Origin: Oscillatoria sp. FACHB-1406
GTDB taxonomy: Bacteria > Cyanobacteriota > Cyanobacteriia > Cyanobacteriales > Spirulinaceae
Reading direction: 5' to 3'
Assembly: GCF_014698145.1 (NCBI RefSeq)
Contig: NZ_JACJSM010000037.1
Location: forward strand, 1-38,043
DNA: 38,043 bases
Notes under the pieces: model-generated
Seen by the model: only the letters and a program-made list of their open reading frames with translations
Told to the model about the DNA's origin: nothing
The model's database searches: none
Program-made: the position numbers and the translations under genes
Part shown: one piece after another, positions 7,675-16,048 of the stretch
Layout: every line of letters starts with the position of its first letter
Position numbering within the stretch: the stretch's first letter is position 1

Positions 7675-9837
7675 TTAAGAGTTTTGGGAGATGCGATCGC
7701 TGGCGAGGCGTTTAGCTTCAAACATAGTTAGGTCCGCTTTTCTGAGCAAAACTGCTTCAGTATCACCGTCGCGGGGATAGATACTGCTGCCAATACTTGC
7801 CTTAACTACAACCGTATGCCCATTTAAAGCGAAAGGCTGGGACAAACTCCGGGTAATTTTACCGATCGCGACCGATACATCTTCAACCTTGTGAAGCCCC
7901 CGAAGAATGACGGTAAACTCATCTCCTCCCAAACGCGCCACAAAATCGCTATTGCGGACGCAGTGGGCAATACGACCCGCGACCGCCTCGAGCAGTAAGT
8001 CCCCAAAATCGTGACCTAGGGTATCGTTAACTGCTTTAAAACCATCTAAATCGAGGTAAAGGAGCGCGATCGAGCAATTGTTCGACTTCGCCCAAGTCAA
8101 CGATTGAGCTAAACTTTCATTAAAATGCTTGCGGTTGGGCAACCCCGTGAGGGAGTCGTGGTAAGCAAGATTATGGAAGCGATCGCGCGAGAGTTTGAGT
8201 TGCTCGTTCGAGCGGCTTAATTCTACTGTAGTGCGGCGCAGTTCGTCTTCAACGCGCTTGCGTTCGGTAATATCGCGAATCGCGCCGATTAAAAACAGAT
8301 TTCCGGCGGCATCTCGATGCAAGGAGCGTTTGGTTGCAATTCGATAGGTTTTGCCCATTGCATCGGTAAAATACTCTTCATTCTCCATCGAGCAACCCGT
8401 TTCAAAAACGAGACAATCTTGCGCTCTTAAGATTTCAGCTTCTTCAGGCGATAAGATATCGCTTTCGGATTTGCCTAACAATTGTTCGAGGGAATAGCCA
8501 CTGAGTTGGCAAAATGCTTGATTGAGGACAACCCAGCGATGTCGAACGTCCTTAATAAAAATCGGATCCGCGATCGCATCAATGGCGGATTTAAAAAAAT
8601 CTTTCGAGCGCCGAAATTCCTCTTGGCGATAGGCTAAATAGTGAGTGAGAATCGCTGAGGAGCCGATTAAAGCCAATAGAGGCGGAATCCAGGACAACCA
8701 CCACCCCAGTAGGAAATTGCCGTAAACGGCTGCAAAGAGTGCGACTATGGCCGATAGAAGCATCAACGACGAACGAATCGGCGAGCGAATTGTCCAGACA
8801 ATCCACGCCCCAATTGCCGACCACAGTAAAATCCACATCCCTTCCAACCAGTCCGGTAAGACCTGAATCAAGGAATTTTTGCCCGTTGCCGCATCGAGCA
8901 ATTGAGCGATAAAGTTAGCGTGTAACTCGACTCCATAAATCGGCTTGGTATAGTCCATGAATTGGGCGCTGTAAGGAATGTAGGCAAAGTCTTTGAGGCT
9001 GGGAGCCGTCGAACCAATGAGAACGATGCGATCGCGGAATCGCTCCGGCGCAATTTTTCCCGCTAGCACATCGTTCATTGCTACCTTTTCAATCGCTGAA
9101 GGCGGGATAAAGTGACCCATAAACTGATACCCCTGCGCGTCAATCCTGACATAACCGCCATCGTTTTTTTGCAAGGGACGAAAGACAGCTTGACCTAACT
9201 GAAGATAGCGAGGATTTAATGCAGCGCGTTGCGGGACAATTCCGTCAGCTTTTAGATATAGAAGAGCTAGTTTAAGAGCAAAGCTGGTATGAGTTTGACC
9301 TTGCAGATGCCAATAGAGCAATCCTCGACGCACCCGACCATCGGGATCTAATAAGGCATTGCTGAAACCGACTCGTTGGCTGGCTGCGAGCGAGCGAGGG
9401 GCAGGAACGGCTGGACTATTACGATCTTCGAGCTTTTCTATCCCTACTAAGTTCGGTAGGTTTTGGTAAAGCTTTTGTAGGGTATCGTGTCCGGGTTCGA
9501 CGGGCAAATCTCGATAGATCCCCAGACCAATTGCTCGGGGACGAGCAGCGTTGAGCATCTCGAGCAGTTTCGCGATCTCGCGATCGGGGATCGGCCACTT
9601 TCCAGCTTGACGAATTTCAGTTTCGCCAATGGTCACGATAATCTCGCGTTGCTCGACTGTGGCGTTAGGCTTGAGGAGAAATAAGCGATCGAAAGCCGAG
9701 AGTTCCCAAGATTCCAGCAGCCCCAGCCCTCGCACGAGAACGATTAAACCGGCTGTCCCAATCGCGATTAGCAAGACTCGCTGTTCTTGCTTGAGCCATT
9801 GCATCAGTTTCGCACTCCCAATGTTTAATTTCCGCAT
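7675..9837 (-). CDS. Membrane diguanylate cyclase (CHASE2-PAS-GGDEF)
   Basis: Predicted to make cyclic di-GMP from two GTP. An N-terminal helix is followed by a large extracytoplasmic CHASE2 sensor (about 35-325, with the hallmark FRDRIVLIGSTAPSLKD), three transmembrane helices (about 335-410), a PAS domain (about 420-540) and a C-terminal GGDEF domain (about 560-720). The active-site loop is an intact GGDEF (637-641). An RxxD product-inhibition site (RNSD, 628-631) sits the canonical five residues upstream, so the enzyme should be active and feedback-regulated. There is no EAL domain. The start used is ATG at 9837, preceded by GGAAA; an in-frame TTG at 9876 would add 13 residues. It converges on the adenylate cyclase at 4735, with only repeat DNA between the two stop codons. 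Confidence 0.92.
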   Translation of the reverse strand: MRKLNIGSAKLMQWLKQEQRVLLIAIGTAGLIVLVRGLGLLESWELSAFDRLFLLKPNATVEQREIIVTIGETEIRQAGKWPIPDREIAKLLEMLNAARPRAIGLGIYRDLPVEPGHDTLQKLYQNLPNLVGIEKLEDRNSPAVPAPRSLAASQRVGFSNALLDPDGRVRRGLLYWHLQGQTHTSFALKLALLYLKADGIVPQRAALNPRYLQLGQAVFRPLQKNDGGYVRIDAQGYQFMGHFIPPSAIEKVAMNDVLAGKIAPERFRDRIVLIGSTAPSLKDFAYIPYSAQFMDYTKPIYGVELHANFIAQLLDAATGKNSLIQVLPDWLEGMWILLWSAIGAWIVWTIRSPIRSSLMLLSAIVALFAAVYGNFLLGWWLSWIPPLLALIGSSAILTHYLAYRQEEFRRSKDFFKSAIDAIADPIFIKDVRHRWVVLNQAFCQLSGYSLEQLLGKSESDILSPEEAEILRAQDCLVFETGCSMENEEYFTDAMGKTYRIATKRSLHRDAAGNLFLIGAIRDITERKRVEDELRRTTVELSRSNEQLKLSRDRFHNLAYHDSLTGLPNRKHFNESLAQSLTWAKSNNCSIALLYLDLDGFKAVNDTLGHDFGDLLLEAVAGRIAHCVRNSDFVARLGGDEFTVILRGLHKVEDVSVAIGKITRSLSQPFALNGHTVVVKASIGSSIYPRDGDTEAVLLRKADLTMFEAKRLASDRISQNS

Positions 9838-10166
9838 AGGTTTCCGAACTCGAGCCTCTCTTTTTACGGAGAACAATTATGGGGAATAAATATTAGCGCA
9901 TAATTCTCTTTGTACGGCGGTTCTAGGATTTCCGTCAAGTTGTCATCCATAGATACAGATATACGCTTGCGTACTTTAAAGGGCTTTGCTGTTGGGGAAT
10001 CGGGACTCGCGATACTGCCTAAAACTGTTGATGCTAGACAATTTGCGTCGAGCAGTCAAGGAAATCTCAAATTGGTCGCTAAATCTGCTAGTATATTTTC
10101 GCTACAGAAAAAATAATCCCCAAAAAGGTTTAACGTTGAAAGTTTAATAACCCAGTTAGTAGAGTC
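9838..10166. other. Spacer between diguanylate cyclase gene and mscL
   Basis: This divergent 329-nt spacer must hold promoters for both neighbours. A 68-aa plus-strand frame with a TTG start (9910-10116) has no recognisable motif and I do not call it a gene. GGGGAATAAATATT near 9885 and AATAATCCCC near 10117 form a loose inverted pair. No RNA gene is visible. Confidence 0.4.
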
Positions 10167-10589
10167 ATGACCAGAACAAGACAAAGGGCAACAGGGTTTG
10201 CACGCGATTTTCGCGACTTTATTGCTAAGGGGAACGTGGTCGATCTTGCCGTTGCCGTTATAATTGGCGGTGCTTTTGGCAAAATCATTACCTCGTTCGT
10301 AGAAGATATTGTTATGCCGGGATTAATTAATCCGGCGTTGGGCGCAACCGGAGATGCTTGGCGAGAGTTAACGCTCGGACCGCTTTTAATCGGGAAGTTT
10401 TTAGGCACTGTTGTCGATTTCTTAATTATTGCCTTCGTAATTTTTCTGGTGATTCGCGCGATTGAAAACTTTAAGCGGAAAGAAGTTGCCGATCCCGATG
10501 CGACACCAGCAGATGCGAATTTACTGGCTCAAGAACGTTTGACGACCGCAATCGAACGCCTGACTCAAGTTATGGAATCCCGCCAGTAA
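10167..10589 (+). CDS. mscL: Large-conductance mechanosensitive channel
   Basis: Inner-membrane pore that opens under high membrane tension to release solutes during hypo-osmotic shock. At 140 aa it has the usual MscL length. The conserved N-terminal region FARDFRDFIAKGNVVDLAVAV leads into TM1, whose pore-lining face is IIGGAFGKIITSFVEDIVMP. A periplasmic loop follows, then TM2 (about 74-97, ending FVIFLVIRAIENF), and a charged cytoplasmic helix that ends in amphipathic heptads (RLTTAIERLTQVMES) forming the C-terminal bundle. ATG start. The next gene, dapB, starts 86 nt downstream on the same strand; the spacer has a TACAAT that could be dapB's own -10. Confidence 0.97.
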   Translation: MTRTRQRATGFARDFRDFIAKGNVVDLAVAVIIGGAFGKIITSFVEDIVMPGLINPALGATGDAWRELTLGPLLIGKFLGTVVDFLIIAFVIFLVIRAIENFKRKEVADPDATPADANLLAQERLTTAIERLTQVMESRQ

Positions 10590-10675
10590 AGGGTTTGGTC
10601 GCGATTCGCTGCCCTTCCCGCCCGCCAACGTAGTACAATGCCCACTAGCAAGTTCTACTTAATGGTGCGATCGTT

Positions 10676-11503
10676 ATGACCGAGGCGGCTCGAATTCCTG
10701 TCGTTGTCAATGGTGCGGCGGGGAAAATGGGGAGGGAAGTTGTTAAGGCTGTCTCCCAAGCGAAAGATATGATGTTATTGGGAGCAGTCGATAAAAGTCC
10801 GGACTGCGAGGGACAAGATGCCGGAATTGTAGCGGGCTGCGGCGAGCTAGAAGTCCCAATCCTCAGCGATTTGCAAAGCGTTTTGGTGTTAGCAACGCAG
10901 CAAGAAATTCAAGGGGTAATGGTAGATTTTACCCATCCTGATGGCGTTTATGATAACGTCCGCAGCGCGATCGCGTATGGCGTTCGTCCGGTTGTCGGCA
11001 CTACCGGCTTAACCGTCGAACAAATTGAAGATTTAGCAGCATTTGCTGAAAAAGCAAGCACAGGGGCAATTATTGCCCCTAATTTCAGTATTGGTGTAAT
11101 TTTGATGCAGCAAGCTGCCTTACAAGCTTCTAAGTATTTCGATTGCGTCGAAATTATCGAACTTCACCACAACCAAAAAGCGGATGCGCCCAGCGGTACG
11201 GCGATTAAAACCGCACAAATGCTCGCTGAAATGGGCAAAACTTACAATCCCGCCCTTGTCGAGGAAAAAGAGACTCTGGCGGGCGCGCGCGGTTGTACGG
11301 CGGATGAAAATATTCGCATCCACAGCGTTCGCCTTCCGGGTTTAATCGCCCATCAAGAAATTCTTTTCGGTTCTGCGGGGCAGCTTTATACCCTGCGTCA
11401 CGATACCACCGATCGCGCTTCTTTCATGCCGGGAGTTTTACTCGCGATTCGCCAAGTCGTCCAGCTTAAAAGCTTGGTTTACGGGCTGGAAAAAGTAATA
11501 TGA
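10676..11503 (+). CDS. dapB: 4-hydroxy-tetrahydrodipicolinate reductase
   Basis: NAD(P)H-dependent reductase of the diaminopimelate/lysine pathway, needed for peptidoglycan and lysine synthesis. The N-terminal Rossmann motif is [11 protein letters not shown] (about 13-23). The catalytic and substrate-binding region is [13 protein letters not shown], with H164/H165, K168 and the PSGT loop. The GTTG motif that contacts the cofactor is in VVGTTGLT. At 275 aa it is a typical cyanobacterial DapB. ATG start. The stop codon TGA at 11501-11503 leads almost immediately into a heptamer array. Confidence 0.97.
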   Translation: MTEAARIPVVVNGAAGKMGREVVKAVSQAKDMMLLGAVDKSPDCEGQDAGIVAGCGELEVPILSDLQSVLVLATQQEIQGVMVDFTHPDGVYDNVRSAIAYGVRPVVGTTGLTVEQIEDLAAFAEKASTGAIIAPNFSIGVILMQQAALQASKYFDCVEIIELHHNQKADAPSGTAIKTAQMLAEMGKTYNPALVEEKETLAGARGCTADENIRIHSVRLPGLIAHQEILFGSAGQLYTLRHDTTDRASFMPGVLLAIRQVVQLKSLVYGLEKVI

Positions 11504-11601
11504 ATGATGAGTTATGAGTTATGAGTTATGAGTTATGAGTTATGAGTTATGAGTTATGAGTTATGAGTTATGAGTTATGAGTTATGAGTTATGAGTTATG
11601 A
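11504..11601. repeat. STRR array, 13 x GTTATGA
   Basis: After a 7-nt lead-in, thirteen uninterrupted copies of GTTATGA run from 11511 to 11601, starting right behind the dapB stop codon. The copies look identical, suggesting recent expansion by slippage. Confidence 0.95.
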
Positions 11602-11622
11602 ATGACAAATGATGAGGTATTA

Positions 11623-11772
11623 ATTACGAATTACGAATTACGAATTACGAATTACGAATTACGAATTACGAATTACGAATTACGAATTACGAATTACGAA
11701 CTACGAATTACGAATTACGAATTACGAATTACGAATTACGAATTACGAATTACGAACTACGAATTACGAATT
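11623..11772. repeat. STRR array, 21 x ATTACGA
   Basis: Twenty-one ATTACGA units (two carry ACTACGA) plus a partial ATT end exactly at the ATG of the next gene (11773). Because 3 x 7 = 21 nt, the array reads open in that gene's frame as seven copies of ITNYELR. Confidence 0.95.
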
Positions 11773-12486
11773 ATGTTGATTCCGCTGACTCGTGCCAAAT
11801 TTGAACAATTAGTTCCCGCGATCGCAACGGGCGCGCAATATATTCACTATTGGGGCAAACTGCGCGACTTTCTAAGACGACTGCTCATTTCTTTTATCGC
11901 CGTTATCATACTTTGGGTAGTGGGGCAGGTCTTTGGCTCGGGTGCAGGTGGGATCAAATTTTTAATGGGTTTTGTTGCGAGCTTATATTGGTTGTGGAGT
12001 CCCGTTTATTGGGCGAGTACGCGTAATGTTGCTTACCGTCGCTATAAGTACAGCGGTTTTTGGCGCGGTCGCGTTTTGGATGTTTTTGTCACTGACGATC
12101 TCGTGCGCGAGGAAGAAACCGTCAATCAGCGCGGTGAGTTGGTGATTATTGAAAACCGAGAACGTCGAATTAATCTCGAAGTTGGGGATAAAACGGGTTT
12201 CCGCACTACGCTACAAGCGCCACTCCAGCGCGTGCATAAGGCGATCGCGCCGGGACAAATTGCGGAATTATTAGTCTTTTCGGATCTTGCCGATCTCAGT
12301 CGCATCAGCCAAACCAGCGATGTCTATTTACCCGAACCGAATCTTTGGGTGGGAGATTATCCTTGTTTGGCTAAAGATGCTTTCGTTCAAACAAGCGAGC
12401 AACTAATGCGCTCCCCCCAAGAGGGTTCGCGGCGGAGTTCCCCTCGTTCTAAGCCTTCTAACCCACGGAACCGAAGATTTAGATAA
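11773..12486 (+). CDS. Conserved cyanobacterial membrane protein (function unknown)
   Basis: The 237-aa product begins MLIPLTRAKFEQLVPAIATG. It has a hydrophobic stretch at about 38-80 (probably two helices, with LYWLWSPVYWA at the end), then a soluble domain with conserved-looking KYSGFWRGRVLDVF and ENRERRINLEVGD. The C-terminus is basic and low-complexity. It resembles a family common in cyanobacteria that databases often label 'phosphate ABC transporter permease'; I see no ABC-permease features and treat that label as unreliable. The reading frame stays open upstream to ATG 11602 through the ATTACGA array, which would add 57 residues (MTNDEVL plus seven ITNYELR). I start at ATG 11773 because family-like sequence begins there; ribosome profiling could decide. 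Confidence 0.75.
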   Translation: MLIPLTRAKFEQLVPAIATGAQYIHYWGKLRDFLRRLLISFIAVIILWVVGQVFGSGAGGIKFLMGFVASLYWLWSPVYWASTRNVAYRRYKYSGFWRGRVLDVFVTDDLVREEETVNQRGELVIIENRERRINLEVGDKTGFRTTLQAPLQRVHKAIAPGQIAELLVFSDLADLSRISQTSDVYLPEPNLWVGDYPCLAKDAFVQTSEQLMRSPQEGSRRSSPRSKPSNPRNRRFR

Positions 12487-12564
12487 TTAATAATTAATAA
12501 AACTTATAAGCGCAACAAAAATTAATAAAAATCTTAAAGATTTCGTAAACCAAGGGGCAAATGT

Positions 12565-12593
12565 TTGTCATTAGCTTTCAGCCTGTTTATGCT
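12565..12593 (+). promoter_or_regulatory. Candidate promoter in 12487-12963 spacer
   Basis: TTGTCA (12565-12570), a 17-bp spacer and TATGCT (12588-12593) form a good sigma70-type promoter. It lies 370 nt ahead of the methyltransferase start, so it would give either a long leader or a separate small RNA. Confidence 0.45.
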
Positions 12594-12604
12594 AGAGCTA
12601 TCCT

Positions 12605-12764
12605 AAATTCACAAGTTTTTCACGTCTTCTTCAGCCAAATCGGGCGATCGGAATCGGACAGAAGGCTTTTGAGCGGAGCCGTAGAACGAAACGATCTAGC
12701 CCTCGTTGCATAAGTTGGAGCTAGCGGAACGAGTTTGGAGAGAGGGCGATCGACTCGTGAATTT
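12605..12764 (+). ncRNA. Possible structured RNA (weak)
   Basis: AAATTCAC (12605-12612) pairs with GTGAATTT (12757-12764) to enclose about 145 nt, starting a few bases after the predicted transcription start. Interior dyads include CTAGC/GCTAG and CTCGTT/AACGAG near 12696-12733. No protein-coding frame is convincing here. I do not recognise a known RNA family; it could equally be an unusual leader. Confidence 0.25.
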
Positions 12765-12963
12765 GGGTACAAGCGGCTAACGAACGAAAATTCAGGGTAT
12801 TGCAAACCGAATAGAGAGGACGAGAAAAGCCAGCTAAAATGATTTTTCTCTCAGGGACGATTAACTGTAAGTTTTGTTAAAAACTGTACTAGCTTGTAGA
12901 GTCTTTAGCTTACAGTTGAATTCATATAAAGGCACAAAAGTCAAGAACAGGGATTTTAACCTT

Positions 12964-13707
12964 ATGGATAACGCACTGCCACAAATAGTTAGCAATTCTA
13001 AAGCATTAGAACCCACCAAAGCTTCCAAAAATAAATTACGGGAAGTCGTTCGTCGGACAATGGGCGATCCTTTCTTTTTAAAATTACAAAAAGTGAACTA
13101 TAAGTTCAAACATTTGTTCTACAGTCACTTTACTAAAAATGCCGGTTACGACTGGAATTACTATCACGGTCAGGCGGCATCATCAAATTTTACCTATACC
13201 TTATTTGCCCAAACGCTATTTGAACAATTTAATCCGAAAACTGTTGTTGATGTCGGCTGTGGTGGCGGCGGATTTTCTAAAGCTTTTCTGGACTTAAGCT
13301 GCGACGTTCGTTCCTTCGACTACTCTTCAGACGCGATCGCAGTGGCTCAAAGCCGAGGCGTAACTTCAGCGCAGCAAATCGATATCACCAAGATCGATGC
13401 TATTCCAGCAAATGGGGATTTATGTATTTGTTTGGAAGTTGCCGAACATATTCCCGAAACCTATGCCCTCCATTTGTGCAAAGTCCTCTCGAAAATTGCT
13501 CCTACTTTAGCATTGACCGCAGCCCCGCCGGGACAGGGAGGACATTTACACGTTAACGAACAACCTCAAAGTTACTGGATAGAGAAAATGGAGTCTTGTG
13601 GGATGGAGTACGATGCCGGAGCCGTCGCCCAAATTCGCAGTGTTTTTGCGGGAAGAATGGGGACAGATTACGACGACAATTTGATGATTTTTCGACAACA
13701 ACAATAA
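12964..13707 (+). CDS. SAM-dependent methyltransferase (class I)
   Basis: Methylates an unknown substrate using S-adenosylmethionine. Motif I of the Rossmann-like fold is VVDVGCGGGGFSKAF (about 94-108). The acidic end of strand 2 is SFDYS, and the post-motif region LCICLEVAEHIPE resembles the Methyltransf_11/23 group. The N-terminal 75 residues are charged and fold-uncertain; HVNEQPQSYWIEKME near the end recalls methyltransferases of polysaccharide or glycan clusters, but that is only an impression. ATG at 12964 is chosen; a TTG at 12874 would add 30 poorly structured residues. The sugar kinase starts 14 nt downstream, so the two may be co-transcribed. Confidence 0.8.
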   Translation: MDNALPQIVSNSKALEPTKASKNKLREVVRRTMGDPFFLKLQKVNYKFKHLFYSHFTKNAGYDWNYYHGQAASSNFTYTLFAQTLFEQFNPKTVVDVGCGGGGFSKAFLDLSCDVRSFDYSSDAIAVAQSRGVTSAQQIDITKIDAIPANGDLCICLEVAEHIPETYALHLCKVLSKIAPTLALTAAPPGQGGHLHVNEQPQSYWIEKMESCGMEYDAGAVAQIRSVFAGRMGTDYDDNLMIFRQQQ

Positions 13708-13721
13708 AGATTTAGTAGGTA

Positions 13722-14975
13722 GTGACGCTTTTTCTGGGTCTTGATTTTGGTACGTCGGGAGCGCGCGCGATCGCGATTGATGCCGAAGGAAACATTGAAG
13801 CTAGAGCGAGTCTACCCTTCCAGACAACGCAAGCTCTGGCAACAGTTTGGCAAAATACTTTATTTTCTCTACTCGAAAGACTTCCTTTATCGGTTCGCAA
13901 GGAAACTGAAGCGATCGCGATTAACGGAACTTCGGCTACAGTTTTACTGTGCGATCGCAACGGCAGCCCCCTCGATACTCTCCTTTACAGCGACGCGCGC
14001 GCAGCCGCAGAAGTGGCACGAATTCCCGATATCGTACCTTCTAACGCCGTCGTCCTCAGTGCCTCGTCCAGTCTCGCCAAACTGTTGTGGTGGACGCACC
14101 AGCCCTTTTATCCCGAAGCAGCTTACTTCTTACATCAAGCCGATTGGCTAGGCTTTTTGCTGCACGGTCAACTGGGCATCAGCGACTATCACAACGCCTT
14201 AAAACTCGGTTACGATGTCGAGAATCTCTGCTATCCCGCCGGATTGCAGCAGCACTCCGCTCGCGCGCTCCTACCGAAGATTTTACCGCCCGGAACGCCC
14301 GTTGGCGAAGTGAACGCCGCGATCGCGCAACGCCTCCGGTTCCCCAAAACTTGCCGAGTCTGTACCGGAACCACCGACAGTATTGCCGCCTTTATTGCTA
14401 GCGGTGCAACTTACCCCGGCGAAGCTGTCACCTCATTGGGTTCCACCCTCGTCTTAAAACTCTTGAGTCGCACTAAAGTAGACGCTGCCGAGTACGGAAT
14501 TTACAGCCATCGCTTTGGGAACTTGTGGCTGACGGGCGGCGCATCCAATACCGGCGGTGCGGTGCTGCGCCACTATTTCAGCGATTCCGAACTTACCGAT
14601 ATCAGCCAGCGCATCAATCCGCAGCAAGCGAGTCCCCTCGATTATTATCCGCTATTGGAGCGGGGCGATCGCTTCCCCATCAACGATCCTAACCTGCTGC
14701 CGCGCCTAGAACCCCGCCCCGACAGCGAAATTGAATTCCTCCACGGTTTGCTCGAAAGCTTAGCTAGAATTGAAACCAAAGGATACGCACTCTTGCAAGA
14801 GTTCGGCGCAACCTCCCTAACCCGCGTCCATACCGCAGGCGGCGGCGCGCAGAACCCCACTTGGACTGCAATTCGCCAACGCCATCTCTGCGTTCCCGTT
14901 GCACCGTCCTTGGAAACTGAAGCTGCCTATGGAACAGCGCTATTAGCAAAGCAAAGTTTTTCGGCCCCTTTTTAA
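13722..14975 (+). CDS. FGGY-family sugar kinase (ribulokinase/xylulokinase-like)
   Basis: ATP-dependent pentulose kinase of the actin-like FGGY superfamily. The phosphate-1 motif is LGLDFGTSGARA with D8; AINGTSAT follows at about 67. The probable catalytic base is D219 in CTGTTDSIAAF. The adenosine region is HTAGGGAQNPTW near the C-terminus. At 417 aa it is shorter than classical xylulokinases and matches the compact cyanobacterial/plant group that includes the Synechococcus elongatus sugar kinase SePSK and Arabidopsis XK-1, for which D-ribulose activity has been described. D-ribulose is therefore the likely substrate, by inference. GTG start with a weak upstream AGGT. Confidence 0.85.
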   Translation: MTLFLGLDFGTSGARAIAIDAEGNIEARASLPFQTTQALATVWQNTLFSLLERLPLSVRKETEAIAINGTSATVLLCDRNGSPLDTLLYSDARAAAEVARIPDIVPSNAVVLSASSSLAKLLWWTHQPFYPEAAYFLHQADWLGFLLHGQLGISDYHNALKLGYDVENLCYPAGLQQHSARALLPKILPPGTPVGEVNAAIAQRLRFPKTCRVCTGTTDSIAAFIASGATYPGEAVTSLGSTLVLKLLSRTKVDAAEYGIYSHRFGNLWLTGGASNTGGAVLRHYFSDSELTDISQRINPQQASPLDYYPLLERGDRFPINDPNLLPRLEPRPDSEIEFLHGLLESLARIETKGYALLQEFGATSLTRVHTAGGGAQNPTWTAIRQRHLCVPVAPSLETEAAYGTALLAKQSFSAPF

Positions 14976-15188
14976 TCTCTAGTTTTAAGTTTTAATTTTT
15001 AATTTTTAATTCCGCCTCGAGGGATGTTAAGAATCTTCGCCTGCCGATCTCAGGTGGGATTCAAAGCGAGCGTGTTAAACTTGGATCGAAATGAGAGCAA
15101 GAAAGGTTAAACTTTCTCAGCCGCTCGGAGTCATCGATCCGCAGAATTAATTGAGACTCAGATTAACCCCCTTCTGAAAACGAGCAGA

Positions 15189-15842
15189 GTGTCACTAATG
15201 AAAGAGAACGCCCGTAAAGACCAAAAACAACTCTTGTTAGTTGATGATGACCCTAACTTGATTTTGTTGGTTAAGGATTATTTAGAGTTTCGAGGTTACG
15301 AAGTATTAACCGCAGAGAACGGTAGAGAAGCGCTTGAGGTTCTCGAACATCAAGTTCCGGATATGATTATCTGCGACGTGATGATGCCTGAAATGGATGG
15401 GTATACGCTTGTCGAACAGATTCGGCAAGATTCTAAAGTCAGTTGGATTCCAGTTTTATTTCTCTCGGCAAAAGGGCAAAGTCAAGATCGGGTAAAGGGT
15501 TTGAGTACGGGTGCAGATGTTTATATGGTTAAGCCCTTTGAACCGGAAGAATTGGTGGCTCAGGTTGAATCTTCCTTGAAGCAAGCCAATCGCTTGATCC
15601 GTCACAGTAAGGGAGTTGAAGTCGGTCATAAGATTAAGGTGCCGGAGAATGTGGAGTTAACGCCTACCGAACGGAAAGTCGTTCAGCTTGTCGCTCAGGG
15701 ATTAGCAAATCGAGATATTGCGATTAAGCTGGAAGTCAGTCAGCGCACGGTGGAAAGTCACGTCTCGAATATGCTCAATAAAACCAGTTTGCACAACCGA
15801 ACGGAATTAGCGCGTTGGGCGATTGAAAGTAATATGGCTTAG
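15189..15842 (+). CDS. Two-component response regulator, NarL/FixJ type
   Basis: DNA-binding response regulator. The receiver domain (about 14-130) has the acidic pair D20/D21 (LLLVDDDPN), phospho-acceptor D63 (IICDVMMPEMDGY), a Ser in LFLSAKG at the switch position, and lysine in MVKPFEPEEL. The C-terminal LuxR-type helix-turn-helix is LTPTERKVVQLVAQG...LEVSQRTVESHVSNML. It has the usual 217-aa length and is orphan: no histidine kinase is adjacent. It starts at GTG 15189 or ATG 15198, three codons apart. A hairpin and a tRNA gene lie just downstream. Confidence 0.93.
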   Translation: MSLMKENARKDQKQLLLVDDDPNLILLVKDYLEFRGYEVLTAENGREALEVLEHQVPDMIICDVMMPEMDGYTLVEQIRQDSKVSWIPVLFLSAKGQSQDRVKGLSTGADVYMVKPFEPEELVAQVESSLKQANRLIRHSKGVEVGHKIKVPENVELTPTERKVVQLVAQGLANRDIAIKLEVSQRTVESHVSNMLNKTSLHNRTELARWAIESNMA

Positions 15843-15885
15843 TGGCACGCTTGGTATTGGCAGGCGATCGCGTGTTAAAATAAGG

Positions 15886-15920
15886 AGCCGCTATCTGGAA
15901 AATAAGTCTATAGGGCGGCT
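15886..15920 (+). terminator. Hairpin between response regulator and tRNA
   Basis: AGCCGC (15886-15891) and GCGGCT (15915-15920) form a 6-bp GC-rich stem, extended by TAT/ATA pairing. It is followed by TATTGTT rather than a clean T-tract, so terminator function is only possible. Confidence 0.35.
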
Positions 15921-15933
15921 TATTGTTCAACAG

Positions 15934-16006
15934 GCTGGTATAGCTCAATTGGTAGAGCACCCCACTTGTAATGGGAAGGTTGCGGGTTCAAGTCCCACTA
16001 CCAGCT
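15934..16006 (+). tRNA. trnT: tRNA-Thr (anticodon UGU)
   Basis: A 73-nt cloverleaf: acceptor GCTGGTA/TACCAGC fully paired, D-arm GCTC-AATTGGTA-GAGC, anticodon loop CTTGTAA with TGT at 15967-15969, T-loop TTCAAGT, discriminator T. CCA is not encoded. Two stem positions are C-A mismatches (27:43 at the top of the anticodon stem and 50:64 in the T stem), which is slightly unusual but compatible with function. Confidence 0.93.
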
Positions 16007-16048
16007 TATCGAGACTAAGCAAGGTTTTCCTCGCTGTAAACATCAGTA

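Noticed and set aside
9910-10116. 68-aa plus-strand frame upstream of mscL
   Set aside because: TTG start, no Shine-Dalgarno, no recognisable motif; treated as spacer.
11504-11772. CRISPR array
   Set aside because: Units are 7 bp and tandem with no spacers, and no cas genes are present; these are STRRs.
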